Shown in pieces: positions 60,680-64,000 of a stretch of DNA of 64,000 nt. The notes beneath the pieces were generated by a model, which did no database searches, was not told the DNA's origin, and saw only the letters and a list, made by a program, of their open reading frames with translations. This DNA comes from Chloroflexota bacterium (GTDB taxonomy: Bacteria; Chloroflexota; Anaerolineae; Anaerolineales; UBA4823), in assembly GCA_029265355.1 (NCBI GenBank), contig JAJUJL010000004.1, positions 62,001 to 126,000 of the forward strand, written 5' to 3'. Made by a program: the position numbers and the translations under genes. The stretch's first letter is position 1, and every line of letters starts with the position of its first letter.

Positions 60680-61468
60680 ATGCCATATAGCCTTTACCTG
60701 CCCGGCAATAGCTGGCTGCATCGCCTGCACCCACTGACCAAACTTGCCTTCAGCCTGGCGGCAGCGGTGATCATTTTTGCGGGGCCGGGCGAGTGGCTGT
60801 CTGCTGCCCTTCCAGGTCTGCTTGCCATGCTGCTATTGTGGCGGGCAGGCCTGGCCTGGCATGTAGCGAGCGTCTCTTTCCGCCTGTTGGCGCTGCTGTC
60901 TTGCGTGCTTTTCCTGGTTCACGGCTTTTTCAATCCCCATAACCAGACCATCTTGCTGGCGCTTGGCCCATTTGCCATCGGGGTAGAAGGGCTGGCGTTT
61001 GCCGCTTTGGTCGTGTTGCGCCTGGCAGCTACCCTGTTCGCCAGCCTGTTGCTGGTAGTCGCTACTCACCCCGCTCACCTGGTGCAGGCGCTGGCCGAGG
61101 CCAGACTGCCTTATGGGCTGGCCTACCTGCTGGGAAGCCCGCTCTTGCTGCTGCCGCAAATCGCCAGGCGCGTGCAAGCGATCCGAGATGCACAGCAAGC
61201 GCGAGGCCTGGAAACCCAGGGCAGCCTGCTGCAGCGGGCGCGGGCGCTCTTCCCTCTGGCAGCGCCGTTGATTTTCAGCGCTCTGGTGGATGTAGAAGAA
61301 CGTTCCCTGGCGTTAGAAGTGCGCGGCTTCAGCGCCCACCACCCCAAGACCAGCCTAAAAGAGCTGGCAGACACTCCCCCTCAGCGCCTGGCGCGGTGGG
61401 TTATGCTCCTGCTGGCGGGCCTGCTGTTCATCGCCGGCGTGTGGTCGAGGACTTATGGCGGTCGTTGA
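60680..61468 (+). CDS. ecfT: ECF transporter T component (EcfT)
   Basis: A 262-residue membrane coupling subunit. The N-terminal HPLTKLAFSLAAAVIIF, several helices and the cytoplasmic segment with ARRVQAIRDAQQARGLE (one coupling-helix region, A-R-G type) and a late LEVRGFSA are family hallmarks. The start at 60680 (ATG) or the TTG two codons earlier is uncertain; the track start is far too early. Its end overlaps the first ATPase gene by 14 bases. Confidence 0.92.
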   Translation: MPYSLYLPGNSWLHRLHPLTKLAFSLAAAVIIFAGPGEWLSAALPGLLAMLLLWRAGLAWHVASVSFRLLALLSCVLFLVHGFFNPHNQTILLALGPFAIGVEGLAFAALVVLRLAATLFASLLLVVATHPAHLVQALAEARLPYGLAYLLGSPLLLLPQIARRVQAIRDAQQARGLETQGSLLQRARALFPLAAPLIFSALVDVEERSLALEVRGFSAHHPKTSLKELADTPPQRLARWVMLLLAGLLFIAGVWSRTYGGR

Positions 61469-62345
61469 AGTCCAAGGGTTGAGCTACACCTATCCTGGCG
61501 CGGATTCACCTGCTCTGAAGGATATCTCTTTCCAGGTTGAAGCAGGGCAGTTGCTCGCTGTGATTGGTGCCAATGGCGCGGGAAAATCCAGCCTTTGCCT
61601 GGCATTAGCTGGCCTGATCCCAACGCTTTTCCATGGGCAGATGCAAGGCGCAGTCACTGTCTGCGGCCTGGATACCCGCCAGCACCACCCAGGCCAGTTT
61701 GCCGGGCGGGTAGGGCTAGTGCTGCAAAACCCGGCCAACCAGCTTTCTGGCATGCGCTACACCGTATACGAAGAAGTGGCGTTTGGCCTGGAAAATCTGG
61801 GAACGCCGCGCCAGGAGATGCCCGCTCGCATCGAGAACGCCTTGCAGCAGGTGGGCCTGGCAGGCCTGGGCGAGCGCTCTCCGTACACGCTCTCCGGGGG
61901 GCAACAGCAGCGCCTGGCGCTGGCTTCCATCCTGGCGATGCAGCCAAACGTGCTGGTGCTGGATGAACCAACTGCCATGCTCGATCCGCAAGGCAGCCAG
62001 GCCCTCTTTACAATTATCTACAAATTAGCCCGCGCTGGAACAACCGTGATCATCGCCGAACATCACCTGGAATGGATTGCCAGTTTCGCAGACCGGGTGA
62101 TCGCTCTGGCGGAGGGCAGCCTGTTCCTGGATGGCGCGCCGGGAGAAGTGCTTTCTTCTCCCAGGCTGCTACAAGCCGGGATTGGCTGGCTGCGCTATAC
62201 CAGAGCCGCCCATCTGGGTCAAGACCGAGGCGTGTGGCCAGTCAACCGGGCTTTGCCAGTGACTTTGAACCAGGCAGTGAAGGGCTTTCAGACTGCGCAA
62301 CTATACCTGCCGGGCCAGGAACAGGATCATGCTGATCCAGATTGA
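61455..62345 (+). CDS. ECF transporter ATPase (EcfA type)
   Basis: A 296-residue ABC ATPase. Walker A GANGAGKSS, the Q-loop VLQNPANQLSGMRYTVYEEVAFGLEN, the signature LSGGQQQRLA and Walker B VLVLDEPTAMLDP are intact, with H in EHH. The C-terminal 60 residues extend beyond the core. It overlaps ecfT upstream and the second ATPase downstream, so the three are translationally coupled. Confidence 0.93.
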   Translation: MAVVEVQGLSYTYPGADSPALKDISFQVEAGQLLAVIGANGAGKSSLCLALAGLIPTLFHGQMQGAVTVCGLDTRQHHPGQFAGRVGLVLQNPANQLSGMRYTVYEEVAFGLENLGTPRQEMPARIENALQQVGLAGLGERSPYTLSGGQQQRLALASILAMQPNVLVLDEPTAMLDPQGSQALFTIIYKLARAGTTVIIAEHHLEWIASFADRVIALAEGSLFLDGAPGEVLSSPRLLQAGIGWLRYTRAAHLGQDRGVWPVNRALPVTLNQAVKGFQTAQLYLPGQEQDHADPD

Positions 62346-63123
62346 CCATATCCACTTTACCTACCCGGCTGGGGTAAAAGCTCTGGATGATGTCTCGCTG
62401 CTGATCCAGCCTGGCGAAAAAGTGGCGCTGGTTGGTGAGAATGGGTCGGGCAAGAGCACGTTAGCGCGCCATCTCAATGGTTTGCTGCGTCCTCAATCTG
62501 GCAGCGTTTGGATTGGAGGCTGGCAGACCACGCGACACAGCCCTGCAAAGCTGGCGCGGCGGGTGGCCTACGTCTTCCAAAACCCGGATGAGCAGCTATT
62601 CCAACAGCGGGTGTGGGACGAGGTTGCTTTTGGCCCACAAAACCTCGGCTTCTCACCCGAGCAGGTGCGAAAGATGGTTGAACAGGCTCTTGAGCTGATG
62701 GGACTGAGCGCAAGTTCTCAGCTCAACCCGCGCGACCTGGGATATTCAGGGCGCAAGCGCGTGGCGTTGGCCTCTGCGATCGCCATGCAAACCCCGACGC
62801 TGATCTTTGACGAACCGACAGCGGGCCTGGATGCGAGTGAGCAAGAACAGCTTGGCAAGGTGATTGCTTCTCTACACCAACAAGGAAAAACCATCCTGAT
62901 AATTTCACACGATATGGATTTCCTTGCCGAGAACCTGGATCGTTTTGTGCTTTTACAGCGTGGGCGGATCGTTCTGGACGCGCCTGCGCAGGATTTCTTT
63001 TCACAGAAAAGGGTGCTGGAGGCCTGTGGGGTGATCAGCCCACAAATCACGCGGTTGAGCCAGGCTCTCAAACAACCCAGCCTGGCTCTGTCTGTTGAGC
63101 AATTCTTAGATGGTTGGGAATAA
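62329..63123 (+). CDS. ECF transporter ATPase (EcfA' type)
   Basis: A 264-residue ABC ATPase pairing with the preceding one. Walker A GENGSGKST, Q-loop VFQNPDEQLFQQRVWDEVAFGPQNLG, Walker B TLIFDEPTAGLD and ISHDMDF are present. The signature loop reads LGYSGRKRVALA, so the usual LSGGQ is changed to YSGRK. This deviation is compatible with asymmetric EcfA pairs but may weaken one ATP site. It is the last gene of the operon. Confidence 0.92.
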   Translation: MLIQIDHIHFTYPAGVKALDDVSLLIQPGEKVALVGENGSGKSTLARHLNGLLRPQSGSVWIGGWQTTRHSPAKLARRVAYVFQNPDEQLFQQRVWDEVAFGPQNLGFSPEQVRKMVEQALELMGLSASSQLNPRDLGYSGRKRVALASAIAMQTPTLIFDEPTAGLDASEQEQLGKVIASLHQQGKTILIISHDMDFLAENLDRFVLLQRGRIVLDAPAQDFFSQKRVLEACGVISPQITRLSQALKQPSLALSVEQFLDGWE

Positions 63124-63168
63124 GGCGCAATCGATTTTTCACCCCATTACTCGCCGGCGGCGCGGCTG

Positions 63169-64000
63169 CTACAGGCCTGCTTTCGCCAGCTTCCAAAGCG
63201 CCTCTTTCAATTGCCAGATCTCTTCCAGTGTGTTGTAGTGCACTGCCCCCACCCGTACCATGCCGCCGGATTCTTCCAGGCCCAGCCGTTCGGTCACGTT
63301 GATGGCGTAGTAATTGCCATCCCATACATAGATGTTTTGCCGGGCCAACTCTTCGGCTACCCGGCGAGGATGCCAGCCTTTGAGCGTAAAGACAAAAGTG
63401 GGCACGCGCTCTTCTAGCCGGCGCGCGTCATACAGGCCGTAGGGGTGCAGGCCAGGGATTTCTGCCAAAGCGCCCAAAACCGCTCGGCTGATCTCGAACT
63501 CATAGGCGCGGATGGCCGACATCGCCTGCTTCAGGTGCAGCCTCGGCCCGCTGAAATGATCGCCGTACTTTTCGAGATAATCCTGCCCAAAGGTCCGTCC
63601 GACCCACGCCAGGTATTCAATGGCGCCTAACACGCCGGCGATGCCTTCGTGATTCTGAGTGCCGGTTTCGAAGCGGTCAGGCAGATCGTTGCTTGCCGGG
63701 CGCACTTTGTACGCATACAGTTCCTCTAAAACATCATAGCGACCGTAGAGAATGCCGGCATGGGTGCCGAAAAACTTGTAAGCAGATGAAACCAGGAAGT
63801 CGCAGCCCAAATCCTGCACATCTATCGGACCATGCGCCGCATATTGCACCGCATCGATATACACTTGCGCGCCGGCGGCGTGCGCCATCTGCACCAACTT
63901 CTTCACCGGGTTGATCGTGCCCAGGGCATTGGAAGCATAGCCCACCGCCACCAGGCGGGGGCGTGTTTCCAGGGCAGCCGCGAAATTATCCAGGTTCAAG
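63169..64000 (-). CDS. Class V aminotransferase / cysteine desulfurase-like protein (partial)
   Basis: PLP enzyme cut by the right window edge; only the C-terminal 276 or so residues are seen, and the track start at 63999 is probably an internal residue. The PLP-lysine lies in VSSAYKFFGTHAGILYGR, and the segments VAVGYASNALGTINPVK and VYIDAVQYAAHGPIDV match the VC1184-like subfamily of cysteine desulfurase-like proteins. Such enzymes release sulfur or, in selenocysteine lyases, selenium. Which it does cannot be told. It is convergent with the ECF operon. Confidence 0.85.
   Translation of the reverse strand, partial: LNLDNFAAALETRPRLVAVGYASNALGTINPVKKLVQMAHAAGAQVYIDAVQYAAHGPIDVQDLGCDFLVSSAYKFFGTHAGILYGRYDVLEELYAYKVRPASNDLPDRFETGTQNHEGIAGVLGAIEYLAWVGRTFGQDYLEKYGDHFSGPRLHLKQAMSAIRAYEFEISRAVLGALAEIPGLHPYGLYDARRLEERVPTFVFTLKGWHPRRVAEELARQNIYVWDGNYYAINVTERLGLEESGGMVRVGAVHYNTLEEIWQLKEALWKLAKAGL

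Overview
The window is GC-rich, densely coded chromosomal DNA, most likely from a member of the Chloroflexota (Anaerolineae-like). This is inferred from gene content and style: monoderm-type lipoproteins and membrane-anchored proteins with Pro/Thr-rich linkers, an LmbE/PIG-L deacetylase, several M42 aminopeptidases, a serS T-box, GreA, FabI, a DedA protein and an ECF transporter. No tRNA, rRNA, CRISPR array, insertion sequence or phage gene was recognised.

Layout. 1-2.2 kb: a DUF697-type protein cut by the window edge and a GAF-GGDEF diguanylate cyclase. 2.3-8.3 kb: a giant alpha-2-macroglobulin-like lipoprotein, divergent from a VanW protein. 10.5-16.7 kb: Trm112-like, HEAT-repeat and DUF456 proteins, serS behind a T-box leader with a near-consensus promoter, lysS, greA and a PIG-L deacetylase. 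16.9-23.1 kb: a P/T-rich membrane protein, three consecutive M42 peptidases, a solute-binding lipoprotein and a LysM-M23 endopeptidase. 23.2-34.5 kb: a minus-strand transport operon (MalF-like, MalG-like, a MalE-PhnD fusion binding protein, PhnC, a PhnE with an extra extracellular domain, an alkaline-phosphatase-superfamily enzyme and an SDR), with a second MalE-like lipoprotein divergent from it. 34.5-38.7 kb: RNase HI, a crotonase, a small secreted protein and an OmpR-type two-component system.

39.0-47.3 kb is a multiheme redox locus. Three membrane-anchored c-type cytochromes carry 18, 30 and 21 CxxCH motifs (69 in total). Between the second and third lie a 2x[4Fe-4S] ferredoxin, an FAD/NAD(P) oxidoreductase and a four-helix, His-rich membrane protein. 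Together they resemble a route from cytoplasmic NAD(P)H to the cell exterior. The 30-heme protein contains 11 tandem copies of a two-heme module that also supplies two extra histidines per copy.

47.4-58.9 kb: a DUF5667/DUF5666-like protein with an Asp/His tail, an SPFH protein, a bactofilin, FabI, a 3-methyladenine glycosylase, a sugar-nucleotide epimerase, a HExxH protein, a predicted selenoprotein (DsbA-like thioredoxin fold fused to cyclophilin, in-frame TGA at the first position of the CxxC motif), a PrsW-like protease, a DedA protein and a multi-cluster Fe-S protein. 59.0-63.1 kb: a structured leader ending in a terminator precedes a YedF-like selenium-metabolism protein, a PPC/DUF296 protein and an ECF transporter (S, T, A, A'). 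A class V aminotransferase/cysteine desulfurase runs off the right edge.

The strongest leads are the selenoprotein with a plausible SECIS, the fused binding protein linking two ABC transporter families, and the 69-heme conduit with its repeat-built 30-heme cytochrome.
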